NCBI GenBank assembly: GCA_013306675.1
Contig: JABLUY010000170.1
Coordinates: 21,719 to 85,718 of the forward strand
Length of the DNA: 64,000 bases
From: Thraustochytrium sp. TN22
Taxonomy: Eukaryota; Sar; Bigyra; Thraustochytrida; Thraustochytriidae
Direction of reading: 5' to 3'
The notes under the pieces are model-generated. The model worked only from the letters and a program-made list of their open reading frames with translations. It did not search any database and had not been told where the DNA came from. This document shows, piece after piece, positions 45,372 through 55,258 of the stretch. Each line of letters opens with the position of its first letter. Position 1 is the stretch's first letter. The translations under genes and the position numbers were made by a program.

Positions 45372-47153
45372 TTATCGACCGAGCTGCGGCTCGCGCGGGA
45401 AGGCCACGTCCGAGAGCGCGACGTGGCTGCCGCGCATGATCGAGGCCACGAGGCCACGCTCCGCGCGGCGGCGCGACCAGGCGGCAAAGGGCCCCGCCAG
45501 GCCGAACCAGCGCGCCAGCACGCGGCCGGGCCCGGTGAAGCGGCCGTGCAGCACGAGCGCCGCCCCCCAGGGCTCCAGCGAGGGCCGCAGCTCGAGGCCG
45601 CTGGGCGTGGCCGCCGCGCGCGTGAGCGAGCGCAGCAGCGCGAGCGCCGGCAGCGTAGCGATCATCTTGAGGATCAGCAGCAGCGCCGCGTGCGCCAGCA
45701 CGACGGCGACCCAGAGCGCGGCGAACATGACGTAGTACGCCAGCGTCGTCTGGAAGAGAAACCCGAAGACGATAAAGGCCATGGAGCCCAGCAGCAGCTG
45801 GCCAGTGTCGTAGTCGCCCGTGTCGACGCGCTCGCGCAGCACGTTCTGCTTCTTGCCGCGCATCACCTTCCAAAAGGTGGACATGCCAGCGAGCTGGAAG
45901 CTATGCAGGCGCGCGAAGAAGTTGTACAGGAACTGGATGTGCAGCGTGACGAAGGCGGCTGCGTCGCAGGCCAGCGCGAGGGCCAGCGACAAGCCGCCGC
46001 CCGCCGCCACCAGCACGCCGGCCGCCAGGAGCAGCTGCGGCGAATAGGGCGCCAGCAGCGCCGTGAAGACGTGCCAAGCGTCGATGACCAGCAGCACGGT
46101 GTGGCCCAGCACCTCATCCAGGCGGTGATTGAGCTTGAACCCGAGCGGCGCGTGTTGGCTGAGCAGCCACTGCACGCGCGCGCTCATGGCCTCGGACCGG
46201 AACGCGAAGCCCACCCACTCGTACAGGGCATCGCCAGCCTCGCGACGCCAGAGTGCCAGGCAGGCGCCGAGCAAGGCGCCAAGCCCCACGTCGAGCGCCA
46301 GGCAGAGCGCCGTCTGCCGCACCGCGCCGTCCCGCAAGTCGGCCTCGGGCGCAGCCAGCTGCCTCAGCTGCAGCCCGCGCTGCTCTACGAGGGCGAGCGT
46401 GGCGCTCGCGGCGCAGAGAGGCAAAGGCGGCGCGCCAGGCGCCAGCTTGGTCATGCGCAGCCACGCGAAGGCCTTGCGGCCGCGCACCGGCAGCGGCACC
46501 CTCGCCGCCGCCACGAGGGCCCCGCCGACCGCCGCCAGCACGGGCCATACGGGGCCCGGATGCCGCGGCGGCGCCGCTGGCGCGAGCGCCTCGAGGGCCT
46601 GCTCCAGCGCGGAGACCTCGCCGCCCCCGGCGCCGCTCCGCGCGAGCTCGTATGCCTCCAGCTCGGCGCGGGCCTGGCGCGCCTCGGCGCTCGCCTCCTC
46701 GGCGCACGCGCACAGGCCGTCCAGGCACAGAAGTTCAGGCCGCGCTGCCTCGCGGAGCCGCCATGGCCCACGGCCCTCGAGCGCGACCACCCTGACGTGC
46801 ACGCCGTCCAGGTCCACGTACGGCTGTTGCTGCTGCGCCAGCGCTTCGCCGTTGGCGCCCTCCTGCCCGAGGTCTGCGACGGGCACGACGAGCACGGCTC
46901 GCTGGAGGACGCTTGGCAGGTCGAGGCCCTCGATCGCCGCGGCCTCGATCGCCGCGGCCTCGATCGCCGCGGTCTGCGCAGCGCGGCGGACGGCGCGCAG
47001 CTCGCGCACGTGGCAGTCGCCGTCCTCGTTTGCGCGCAGCACGAGCGCCACGCGCACGGGCGGCGCATCGGCGTGCGCAGCGGCGGCGGCCAGCTCGTCC
47101 CGGCGCGCTAGCGCCAGCGCCAGCGCCGCCCGCGCCGGCGTGGAGCCTGCCAT
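45372..47153 (-). CDS. PIGQ: GPI-GlcNAc transferase subunit PIG-Q/GPI1
   Basis: The protein is 593 aa from the ATG at 47153. PIG-Q stabilises the complex that makes GlcNAc-PI, the first step of GPI anchor synthesis, at the ER. The N-terminal half is Ala/Arg-rich. The C-terminal half is multipass and carries the GPI1 signature: QFLYNFFARLHSFQLAGMST, WKVMRGKKQNVLRERVDTGD and YDTGQLLLGSMAFIVFGFLF. The open frame continues upstream, and an alternative ATG at 47306 would add 51 residues and overlap the YqaJ gene on the other strand. With the chosen starts the two divergent ATGs are only about 40 bp apart. Confidence 0.85.
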   Translation of the reverse strand: MAGSTPARAALALALARRDELAAAAAHADAPPVRVALVLRANEDGDCHVRELRAVRRAAQTAAIEAAAIEAAAIEGLDLPSVLQRAVLVVPVADLGQEGANGEALAQQQQPYVDLDGVHVRVVALEGRGPWRLREAARPELLCLDGLCACAEEASAEARQARAELEAYELARSGAGGGEVSALEQALEALAPAAPPRHPGPVWPVLAAVGGALVAAARVPLPVRGRKAFAWLRMTKLAPGAPPLPLCAASATLALVEQRGLQLRQLAAPEADLRDGAVRQTALCLALDVGLGALLGACLALWRREAGDALYEWVGFAFRSEAMSARVQWLLSQHAPLGFKLNHRLDEVLGHTVLLVIDAWHVFTALLAPYSPQLLLAAGVLVAAGGGLSLALALACDAAAFVTLHIQFLYNFFARLHSFQLAGMSTFWKVMRGKKQNVLRERVDTGDYDTGQLLLGSMAFIVFGFLFQTTLAYYVMFAALWVAVVLAHAALLLILKMIATLPALALLRSLTRAAATPSGLELRPSLEPWGAALVLHGRFTGPGRVLARWFGLAGPFAAWSRRRAERGLVASIMRGSHVALSDVAFPREPQLGR

Positions 47154-47193
47154 GCGGCGGAGTGGGACTGCAGCCGCGCGCCGCGGCTTGACG

Positions 47194-48270
47194 ATGGTTG
47201 CCTCCTCAGGTAGTACCAGACCAGAAGCGCATCCAACGAGGCCCGCTCGCTCCGGCAACGCGCGCGCGGCGCGGGGGAGGGGCGCCGCGCCCGGCGCGCG
47301 GCACATGCCTGCAAGCCCTAGCGCCGCCTGGTCGGCGCTCCCCAGCCGCGGCGACGGCGACGGCGGCGACGGCGACCAGGAGCACCTGCTCGGAGTCGCG
47401 CTTGCCGACCAGGAGAACGAGGACGAGGACGATCTGAGCGAGGAGGAGGCGGTACTGCGGCGACTAGCGCTGGCGCGCGAGGCTCGCGAGCGGCTCAGGG
47501 CGCAGGCGGATTCGCTGCGCGCCGGCATTGTGGCGGCGCGCAAGGAGCAGGCCAAGCTCGAGGACGAACTCTTCGAGGCGCTCACGGGGAGCGGCCTGGT
47601 GCTGTCGACGGTGGTGCAGGGGTCCGAGCAGTGGATGACGGCCCGCATTATCCGCGTCACGGCCAGCCAGTTCGGCGTGGCCTGCGGCGTGAGCAGCTTC
47701 GCGCGGCCCATCGACCTGTGGATGCTCAAGACAGGCCGCGTCGAGAACCCGTTCCGCGGCAACGCCGACACGGCGCGCGGGATCCGCCTCGAGCCCGTGG
47801 CCCTGGAGTGGTATAAAGAGCGCTTCGCAGACGGGAAGGAGGTGCGCGCGACCGGGCACTACGTGTGCAAAGAGGCTTCCTATCTGGGCGCTTCGCCGGA
47901 CGGGCTGGTCGGCGAGGATGGGCTCGTGGAGATCAAGTGCCCACGCAATCAGCCGCATCAATCCGTGCCCGCCGACTACATGGCGCAGGTGCAGGGCCAG
48001 CTGCACATTATTCGACGAAAGTGGTGCGACTTTGTAAGCTACCATGAGACGGAGCCGCCCACAGTGCACCGCGTCCACTACTCCAAGGCATACTGGGACT
48101 GGATGTTCCCGCAGCTGCGGAACTTTTACGTGCACTTGCAGATCGACGATCCGCCAGACGGGCTGCCGGCGAGCGAGCGGCTCGAGGACCGCCAGGCAGC
48201 AGCGAACGCGCTCTGTCGCGTGGAGCGACTTGAGGTGCCGCCGCAGGTGCCACCCTCGAGCGCCCCCTGA
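47194..48270 (+). CDS. YqaJ-type (lambda-exonuclease-like) nuclease domain protein
   Basis: The protein is 358 aa from the ATG at 47194 (A at -3, G at +4); a weaker ATG at 47305 would give 321 aa. After a disordered acidic N terminus (DQENEDEDDLSEEE) and a helical segment, the YqaJ/PD-(D/E)xK fold begins near VQGSEQWMTARIIRVTASQF. An RGIRLEPVALEWYKERF helix follows, then the active-site pair: Asp236 in GASPDGLVGE and Glu246-x-Lys248 in VEIKCPRN, then the Gln-rich MAQVQGQLHI. All expected catalytic residues are present. Related domains occur in phage recombination exonucleases and in many eukaryotic genomes, often linked to mobile or viral DNA. Here it sits alone among housekeeping genes. Confidence 0.82.
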   Translation: MVASSGSTRPEAHPTRPARSGNARAARGRGAAPGARHMPASPSAAWSALPSRGDGDGGDGDQEHLLGVALADQENEDEDDLSEEEAVLRRLALAREARERLRAQADSLRAGIVAARKEQAKLEDELFEALTGSGLVLSTVVQGSEQWMTARIIRVTASQFGVACGVSSFARPIDLWMLKTGRVENPFRGNADTARGIRLEPVALEWYKERFADGKEVRATGHYVCKEASYLGASPDGLVGEDGLVEIKCPRNQPHQSVPADYMAQVQGQLHIIRRKWCDFVSYHETEPPTVHRVHYSKAYWDWMFPQLRNFYVHLQIDDPPDGLPASERLEDRQAAANALCRVERLEVPPQVPPSSAP

Positions 48271-48351
48271 TGGCAATCATGATGTTCCATTTTCAGAATT
48301 TTGATACCCTGCCAACGGCACGACTCCATTCGGATTTCTACTACGATGAGG

Positions 48352-51300
48352 TCAAGTCACGTAGAGGCTGGCGGCGAAGACAATGTCACGCTTGATCATG
48401 CGCGAGGCCTCCTCCATCTTGGCAAAGAGCTCGGCGTCGCCGACGAGCTGTGCGATGGCCCGGACCTCGCGGCAGGTCTCGTCGAGGCGCGTGACAGTGC
48501 GCACGATAAAGCCCTCCTCGAGCGAAGTGAGCGTCATGAGCTGCTTGAAGGGCATGCCGCGCGCCCACTGGTAGACGGCCTCCATGAGCGCAAAGTTGAG
48601 GTTGCGGTCGTCCTGCTGGCTGATTTCAACGCGGTGGAAGCGCTGGATGGACTCAAGGCGGTCCGCGATGGCCTGCATGCGCTCGCGCGCCACGACGAGA
48701 TTGTCGGTGAGCATCGGCTCGTCGTCGCACTTCTTTTGCATGACGAGCGCGGAACACACGGCGGCGCACTCTTCGGGAAGGAGCGGGCCGAAGACGTCGC
48801 CGAGGACCATCTCGGTGAGTACGAGCTCGTCGCAGGTGTTGATCTCGCAGGCGACGCGGCCCTTGAGCTGCACAGCGCGGTCGCCGCTGGACACGTAGCC
48901 GAGGCGCTCGAGCACGTGCAGGCGCGCCTGGAAGTCGGGGAAGAGCGCGAGGTTCTCGTCCGAGATGGCGCGGCGCGCGTCGCGCAGCTTGAGCTCGAGC
49001 GTGGTGACGCGCTTCTGCTTGATGAAGTCCTCCTGCAGGCCGTCGCTGAGGAGGCAGGGCGAGGCTGCGAGCTCCGGCGCAGGCTCGAGCGCGGCGCGCC
49101 AGGCCTGCACGAAGTCAATCTCGGCGGCGCGCAGGTCGCGCACCGGATCGACGGGCGGCGCGGCGGCCATGAGGCCCGGGCCGGGCGGTGCGCCGGCCTC
49201 GTGCAGCGTGCGCGCAAAGGAAGGAGCGACGGCGGCGCCGAGCGCCGCGAGGGCATCCGCGTCGTCTTCGCTGACGTTGGCGCGCGGGACGTCGTCGACG
49301 ACGAGCGAGCTGAGCCAGACGATGTTGCGGAGCTTGACGGTCTCGACGTAAAAGACGAGGCCGTCGAGGACCGCGGCGGCCTGGGCAGGGTCGCGGCGCG
49401 CGCCAAGCACGAGCACGAGCAGGCGGCGGCCGCGCGAGCGCGGCGCGCGCAGGACGCAGGCGGCGCAGAGGCCAGCGACGGAACCCTTGCTGACGAGGAG
49501 CACACGGCCGGGCGGGAGCATGAGCGCGGGCGGCTTGGACCCGAGCACCTCGTCCTGGATGGCGGCGAGGAGCGGGCCGAGGCGCGACTGCATGGCGTAG
49601 GCGGCGCGCTGGAAGGGTGCAACGTTGGGGTCGGCGAGACCGAGCGAGTCGCGGAGCTCTTGCAGCTTGTCCTCGCCGCGCTCGATGATGGCGGCGATGT
49701 CCCGGCCGCCGATGAGCTTTTGCGAGCCGGACTCGGAGAAGCTTCGCTTGATCATGTCGGCGACGCTGAGCTCGGCGGCGCGCAGCAGGCGCAGGATCAT
49801 GGCGTAGGTGAGGCGGAACTGGCTGGTGAGGCGCGAGGCGGTGCCGGTCATCATGCGCGAGAGCACATCCATGGGCTGGAGCTCGCGGCCGGCGCCGAAG
49901 AGCACGACCGTGCCGACGGTGTCGAGGCCGCGGCGGCCGGCGCGGCCGGCCATTTGCGTGTACTCGCCAGGCGTGAGGTCGCGGAACTGGACGCCGTCGT
50001 GCTTGCGCGTGCCGGCAAAGCACACGCAGCGCGCCGGCATGTTGACGCCGATGGCAAAGGTCTCGGTGGCGAAGAGCACCTTGACGAGGCCCTGGGAGAA
50101 GAGGATCTCGACGACCTCCTTGAGGATGGGCAGCAGGCCGCCGTGGTGCACGCCGACGCCGCGCGTGACGAGGTCCTTGACGCGCAGCACCTGCGGCAGC
50201 TCGCGGTCCGAGCCCTGCAGGCGGCTGAGCGCCTGGCGGAAGACGACGTGGATGCGGCCACGCTCCGCGGCCGTGGTGAGCGAGAGCGAGTTGAGCCAGG
50301 ACGCGCGCTCGTCGCACATCTTTTTGCTAAAGGCGAAGACGACCACCGGCAGCAGCTCGCGCTCCTGCAGGTCCTTGATGAGGTAGAGCCAGTTCTGGCG
50401 CTCCGTGCTGGGGTTGAAGCCCTTGCGGCGCGAGGCGGCGGCCTGCTGCTGCTGTTGCTGCTGCTGCTTCTTGCTGGCCGGGTTGGCGCCCGTGCCGCGC
50501 TTCTTCTGCTCCACCTCGACCTCGTCGGCCTGCTTGAGCGCCGCCTTGGCCTTGAGGTAGCCGTCCTTGAGGAAGCGCTTCTTGGCGTCCAGCACCTTGA
50601 AGAGGTGGTCGCCCTTCTTCGCCGGCGCCCAGATCCAGTGCTCGAGCGGGATGGGCCGCTTCTCCGTGAAGACCACGAAGACTCTGCGCTGCTTGATGCG
50701 GCCCACCCAGCCGGCGAACTCGACCGAGTTGGGCGAGGTGGCGCTCAGAAACACGAGCGTCACGTCCGGGCTCAGCATGATGAGCGTCTCCTCCCAGACC
50801 ACGCCGCGGTCCGGGTCGCAGATGTAGTGGATCTCGTCGAAGACCACGGTCTCAATCTCGTTGACCAGGTCTGCGGACCGGTACAGCATGGATCGCAGAA
50901 TCTCGGTGGTGACCACGAGGCAGGACGCCGTCGGGTTGATGCTGACATCGCCCGTGATGAGGCCGACGTTCTCCGCGCCGAAGCGGCGCGAGAAATCGCG
51001 GAACTTCTGGTTCGACAGCGCCTTGATGGGGCTTGTGTAGATGCACTTGGTGCGGTTGCGCAGCGCCAGCGCGATGGCGTAGTCGCAGCACACGGTCTTG
51101 CCGGCCGACGTGTGGGCCGCCACGAAGACCGACTCGCGCCGCTCGATGTGCATGATGGCCTCCTTCTGGAAGCTGTCGAGCTCGAAGGGGAACTCCAGCG
51201 CGGGCCGCGGCACCACCTGGCGGAAGGTGCTCGTGTCCATGGGCCGCGTCTCGACCCACTCCTCGGTCATGGCGCGCAGCTCCGCGGTTCGTTCGCGCAG

Positions 51301-52443
51301 AAAGCCGGGCCCGGCCCCGAAGAGGTCCTTGGTCGCCAGGCGCGTCGTCTCGGCCGTGATCTCGGCCAGCTCCGCCTCGAGCGCCGCGACGTCCGGCTCC
51401 TCCGTCGGCAGCGTCTTCTTCGCCTCCTCCTCCTGCTGCGGCTCCTCGTGCAGGTCCTCCCAGGCGGACGGCCCGAGGGACGCGCGCTTCCTCGAGCTCC
51501 CGGCCTCCTCACCCTGCGAGTCCTCGTCGGCGTCCTCGTCGGCGTCTTGGCCCGAGGCGGCGTCGCCGGCCTCGGTGGTTTCATCGTCCTCGTTGTTCTC
51601 GTCCCGCTCGTCTTCGGTGTCCGAGTCGATGAGGAGCGCATCCGCGGTCTGCAGCAGGCGCCGCCGGCGCTCTTCGGCCTCGGCCTGCCGGGCCGCCATG
51701 CTCTGCACGGGCTCTACCTGGCCGCCCGAGGCCTCCAAGACCTCGTGCGCCAGCGTCTCGAGCGCGGCGTTCTCGTTGTGCGCCTCCTCCCGCCCCGCGG
51801 GCGGGTCCGCGGACGAGAGCGACTGCAGGCTGTCGAAGAGGTCCTCGAAGCCCGGCGGCACGCGGAGCAGGTCTGCCTCCGCGTCGAAGAGCGGCCGCAG
51901 GCTCTGCGCCACCATCTCCTCCCCGTAGTAGATGGCGTTGCGCTGCTGCTGCGAGGCTGGCGTCCTGTCCACCTCTGTGGCATCCTTGGCGGCCACGAGC
52001 CGCTCCAGCACGTCGCCCTGTAGCGAAGGCAGCGACAAGGGGTCGCTCGCGCGCACGTCCACCTCGCGCTCCGCGCCCGCGCCCAGCGAGGCCGGCAGCA
52101 CGAGGCTGAGCGCGAGCCGCCGGCTGCGCGTCGCCTCGTCGTCCTGAGGCACGTGCACCGCCACGAGCCTGCGCCGCACGTCCTCGGGGTCCAGGCCCGG
52201 GTCGTGGCGCAGCACGGCGTCTACGCTCGCCTCCGCGTCCACCACGCTCGTCAGCCGCGCGCTGGTCGCGGCGCGGAGTCGCGCCGCCAGGTCGTAGCCA
52301 TCGCCATCGCTGTCGATGCCCACCACCTCGAAGGCGCCCGCGCTGCTCTGCAGCCGCACCGCGAAGGGCAGCGCGTCGCCCGTCGCCTCTGCCCGCGCGT
52401 CCGCCGCCACCGACGCTGGCAGCCGCGCCGCGAGCTCCTCCAT
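48352..52443 (-). CDS. SKI2: SKI2-type DExH RNA helicase (SKI complex)
   Basis: The protein is 1363 aa. SKI2 feeds RNA to the cytoplasmic exosome in 3'-5' mRNA decay. A divergent N-terminal ~400 residues with acidic low complexity (DSDTEDERDENNEDDETTEA) is followed by FELDSFQKEAIMHIERRESV, Walker A AHTSAGKT (about 442), TSPIKALSNQKFRDF, the DEIH box (about 535), LSATSPNSVEFAGWVG, and helicase motifs V/VI (TFAIGVNMPAR; QMAGRAGRRGLDTVG). An insert of Lys/Gln-rich sequence in the arch-equivalent region precedes the DSHCT C-terminal domain (EINTCDELVLTEMVLGD and LDETCREVRAIAQLVGD). MTR4 is the main alternative; the SKI2-like FTEKRPIPLEHW favours SKI2. Confidence 0.88.
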   Translation of the reverse strand: MEELAARLPASVAADARAEATGDALPFAVRLQSSAGAFEVVGIDSDGDGYDLAARLRAATSARLTSVVDAEASVDAVLRHDPGLDPEDVRRRLVAVHVPQDDEATRSRRLALSLVLPASLGAGAEREVDVRASDPLSLPSLQGDVLERLVAAKDATEVDRTPASQQQRNAIYYGEEMVAQSLRPLFDAEADLLRVPPGFEDLFDSLQSLSSADPPAGREEAHNENAALETLAHEVLEASGGQVEPVQSMAARQAEAEERRRRLLQTADALLIDSDTEDERDENNEDDETTEAGDAASGQDADEDADEDSQGEEAGSSRKRASLGPSAWEDLHEEPQQEEEAKKTLPTEEPDVAALEAELAEITAETTRLATKDLFGAGPGFLRERTAELRAMTEEWVETRPMDTSTFRQVVPRPALEFPFELDSFQKEAIMHIERRESVFVAAHTSAGKTVCCDYAIALALRNRTKCIYTSPIKALSNQKFRDFSRRFGAENVGLITGDVSINPTASCLVVTTEILRSMLYRSADLVNEIETVVFDEIHYICDPDRGVVWEETLIMLSPDVTLVFLSATSPNSVEFAGWVGRIKQRRVFVVFTEKRPIPLEHWIWAPAKKGDHLFKVLDAKKRFLKDGYLKAKAALKQADEVEVEQKKRGTGANPASKKQQQQQQQQAAASRRKGFNPSTERQNWLYLIKDLQERELLPVVVFAFSKKMCDERASWLNSLSLTTAAERGRIHVVFRQALSRLQGSDRELPQVLRVKDLVTRGVGVHHGGLLPILKEVVEILFSQGLVKVLFATETFAIGVNMPARCVCFAGTRKHDGVQFRDLTPGEYTQMAGRAGRRGLDTVGTVVLFGAGRELQPMDVLSRMMTGTASRLTSQFRLTYAMILRLLRAAELSVADMIKRSFSESGSQKLIGGRDIAAIIERGEDKLQELRDSLGLADPNVAPFQRAAYAMQSRLGPLLAAIQDEVLGSKPPALMLPPGRVLLVSKGSVAGLCAACVLRAPRSRGRRLLVLVLGARRDPAQAAAVLDGLVFYVETVKLRNIVWLSSLVVDDVPRANVSEDDADALAALGAAVAPSFARTLHEAGAPPGPGLMAAAPPVDPVRDLRAAEIDFVQAWRAALEPAPELAASPCLLSDGLQEDFIKQKRVTTLELKLRDARRAISDENLALFPDFQARLHVLERLGYVSSGDRAVQLKGRVACEINTCDELVLTEMVLGDVFGPLLPEECAAVCSALVMQKKCDDEPMLTDNLVVARERMQAIADRLESIQRFHRVEISQQDDRNLNFALMEAVYQWARGMPFKQLMTLTSLEEGFIVRTVTRLDETCREVRAIAQLVGDAELFAKMEEASRMIKRDIVFAASLYVT

Positions 52444-55024
52444 CGTGCGGCGGTGGGAAACGTTTGATTGATGTGAGAGCCTGCCATGGAGCTAACGTGT
52501 AGCAAGCGCACAAGAGCGCTGTCATCGAGCTCGTCGCGTACGAGCTCATTGAGCTCAAGCTGCCGATGAGGAAGTTGAAGAGACACCAGCTCAAGCTGCT
52601 GATGACGAAGTCGAAGAGAAAGCCAGACTTGAAGTCGAGCCGTCATCACGCTGCGACGTGTCACGTCGTTCAAGTCGGCTGGCAGCAAGACGACGCACTG
52701 CACAAGTCGCCAAGAGCGGCGTCTGCGCCTGCAGCCTGGCAGAGGAGCAGTGCGACCAGAGCGCAGCTCGCCTCAGCTCACTCGACGCTCGCAGCCGGTG
52801 GCCAGCCAGGCGGCGGCCGGCGGGCGGGGCAGCTGCAAGCCCGTCGTACCTGCACTCATTTGCCCCAATCACCGCAGCCTGGGCCTGGGCCAAAGAGCGC
52901 GGCTCCAAAGATTGCAAACCGCCGCTCGATCGATGGTTGCGGCCAGGCGGCGGCCGACTCGGATGGAACAAAAGGACACGAAGCGAGCCGAAGTAGGAGT
53001 GGAGAGGAACCAAGCGACCCGCCAAAAAGGCCGCGCGGCGCAGCAGCCTGAGCGAGCCTCGCCTCGCCTCGCCTCGTCGCTCACCTGGCGTAACCAAGAG
53101 CCCGCCGTACCGCCGCTGCTCAGTTGCGCGCTCGAGCGCTCGGAACCGCGGGGCACGACGGCGTGGAGCCCGCGCGCCGCCGCTGCCAGCCAGCCGGGCG
53201 CCCGCAGCTCGGCCGACCGACGCCAGCCGCCACGCGCCCAGCCACGCGCCTCTCTGGAACCACGTGCGTGCTGCATTACATTCCCTTACATTCAACAAGC
53301 TCGAAGCGCCTCGAAGCGCCTCGAAGCCTCGTTCGCTGGCCGCCGCGCGTCCCTGGCTTCGCGCTGGGCGCACGCAGGCAGGCTCAGGCTGCGCGGCGCC
53401 GCGCCGGCGGCCAGCTCGTTCGCCTCGCCGGCGCCGCCGCCGCTCCTCCTCCGCCGGCCGGAGCCTCGCGGCGAGCCGCCGAGCAGCCCTCGCGCCGCGC
53501 TAGCTAGCTGCTTCCGAATCGCATCGCGATGATCGCAGCCCGCCCGCCCGCCTCGCGGCCTCCGCCAGCTGCGTCTTGCGCGGCGGCGGCTGGCTGGCTG
53601 GCGAGCGCGCCGGCCCTGTCCGCGGCGCGGCGGAGCTCGACGACGACGAGGCGGGCGGCACGATCTTGGCCGGCGCGGCTCGCGCTTCGCTTCGGACAGG
53701 CCGCCGCCGGGTCGCTTCGAGAGCGGCCGCGCGTCCCTGCAGCGCAGCGCAAAGATGCGCGGCCGCCGCGCAGCGCAGCGCCGCGCCGCGCAGCGCCGCG
53801 CCTCGGGTCCTGTCTGTCCGCGAGCGCCAGGCGCCGCGCTACGCCGCGCTGCACACCGGCCGGCCAGGCCGCCTTCCTGGCCGGCGGCGATCGAGCGGCG
53901 GCGGCGGCGGCCGGCCTGCCAGGCCTGGGGCTGCGGCTGCGCAGCGCCGAGCACGGACCTGGCGCGGCGCGCGAGCCCGCTCGGGTTGGTTTTGAGCCGA
54001 GACGAGAGAGGGTTTGGGATGGGCGCTTGGGCTTGCTTGCTTGCTTGCTTGTTCGCTTGCCTGGAGCGCCGGCCGGAGAGAGAGAGAGAGAGTCCGAGAC
54101 CGAGGGAATAGAGGCGAGGCACGTGCCGGCGCGGCCGCAGAGGGCCTCTGGGCACGTGCCCCCCGGGGCGCGGCGCCGGGCCCCGCAGCGGCGGGCCGCC
54201 CGCCCGGGCCCTCTGCCCCCCGGCGGCGCCCAGAGGCGGCGAGGGGGCGCCGGCACGCGCCGCCGCGCGAGGGAGGGGCCGCAGAGGGGCCGCTGCGGGC
54301 CGCAGCGCGGGGCCGCAGAGGGAGAGGGAGGGAGCGGCGGCGCGCGGCGGCGCGAGCGGCAAATCCGAATCCCGCGACTACAAACAGAGCGACTCGAGGT
54401 ACGTGCCCGAGGCCGGGACGGCGCGCGCCGCGGCGGCGGCGGCGGGGAGGGAGCGAGCGCGGGCCGCGCGGGGCCCCGAGGCGCCGGGCGGCGCTGCTTC
54501 GCTGCGAGCGAGCGAGGCAGGCCTGCAGGCGGCGGCTTGCGCGCGTGCGTCAGGCGGGATGCGTGCAGCTGGCTACGCTAGCTAGCTAGCTACGGGCTAG
54601 CGAGCGGGTGGCACGGGCGAGCGACGCTGGCGAGGCTCGCACCCGACGCGCGCGCGCGCATGCGCTGACGCTTCGGCCGCCCGGAAGCCCCTCCGGACGC
54701 CGCACGCGCATGCATCGCATCCCTCGCGAGCGTGCGCGCGACCAAGCGCGGCTCGGCTCGTCGGTGGCGGAAGCCAGAGAGAGAGAGAGAGAGTGAGGGA
54801 GGGGAGAGGACAGAGGGCCACGGGACCGGGAGCGTGCACTGGGCAGGGGCGCGTGCGCGTTGGCGGACGAGCGGACGAGCGAGCGAGCGAGCGAGCGAGT
54901 GCGTTTGAGACGAGGGACTGACGACAGATTGCGAATAGCAGCAGCAAACCCGCAAGCAAGCAAGCAAGCAAGCGAAGCGCGAGCTGTCCCGAGCTTTCTG
55001 CACAAAAACAACAAAAGGAGCAAG
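52444..55024. other. 2.6 kb low-complexity region with no supportable gene
   Basis: The longest gene-free stretch in the window. It contains a GCCTC run (about 53056-53078), a TCGAAGCGCC repeat (about 53300-53325), GCAGCGCCGCGCC blocks (about 53765-53800), a (TTGC)n run (about 54027-54052), (GA)n runs (about 54077-54094 and 54776-54794), a GCTAGCTAGCTAGC palindrome (about 54577-54592), a (GAGC)n run (about 54874-54899) and a (GCAA)n run (about 54951-54975). The ten bases GCCTCTGGGC near 54146 and GCCCAGAGGC near 54226 are complementary. Open frames here are compositional artefacts. The last few hundred bases presumably include the promoter and 5' UTR of the 77-aa gene. Confidence 0.5.
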
Positions 55025-55258
55025 ATGTCGGACCGCAAGTCTCTGGACAAGCACGTGTGCCTGAAGCGCGGCAAGAGCAAGGCGGAGCTGCGCGCGCAGA
55101 GCAAGGACGAGAAGGAGAAGATCGCGCCCTTTGCCTTTGAGGAGTCGCCCAAGCCGCTCAAGAAGTCGCTCAACCTGGAGCCCAACTCGAGCCGCGTGGA
55201 GATCAACAAGAATGGCGCCGTCATCGCGCCGTTCAACTACACGGATGACGACGAGTGA
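55025..55258 (+). CDS. Small 77-aa charged protein, unknown function
   Basis: I do not recognise this protein. It is hydrophilic, with a basic N-terminal half (MSDRKSLDKHVCLKRGKSKA) and an acidic C terminus (APFNYTDDDE). A central KKSLNLEPNSSRVEINKNGA segment has the look of a short interaction motif. The ATG follows CAAG and a purine-rich leader with ACAAAAGG just upstream, so initiation here is plausible. Its last 35 codons and 3' flank are tandemly duplicated 516 bp downstream (from 55670), and a degenerate older copy of the end lies at about 55469-55500. Such duplication of the 3' end, but not the start, suggests the gene is genuine and the copies are by-products. Confidence 0.55.
   Translation: MSDRKSLDKHVCLKRGKSKAELRAQSKDEKEKIAPFAFEESPKPLKKSLNLEPNSSRVEINKNGAVIAPFNYTDDDE

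Noticed and set aside
48301-52023. Plus-strand open frame of 1240 codons
   Set aside because: It is antisense to SKI2, whose helicase motifs are unambiguous; long antisense frames are expected at this GC content.
54340-54410. Possible tRNA (AATCCGAATCCC-like T-arm)
   Set aside because: No matching acceptor, D or anticodon arms could be formed around it.
53292-54581. Overlapping open frames of about 350 codons on both strands
   Set aside because: Composition is Arg/Ala/Gly/Pro only, with no domain, and the DNA is simple-repeat-rich.
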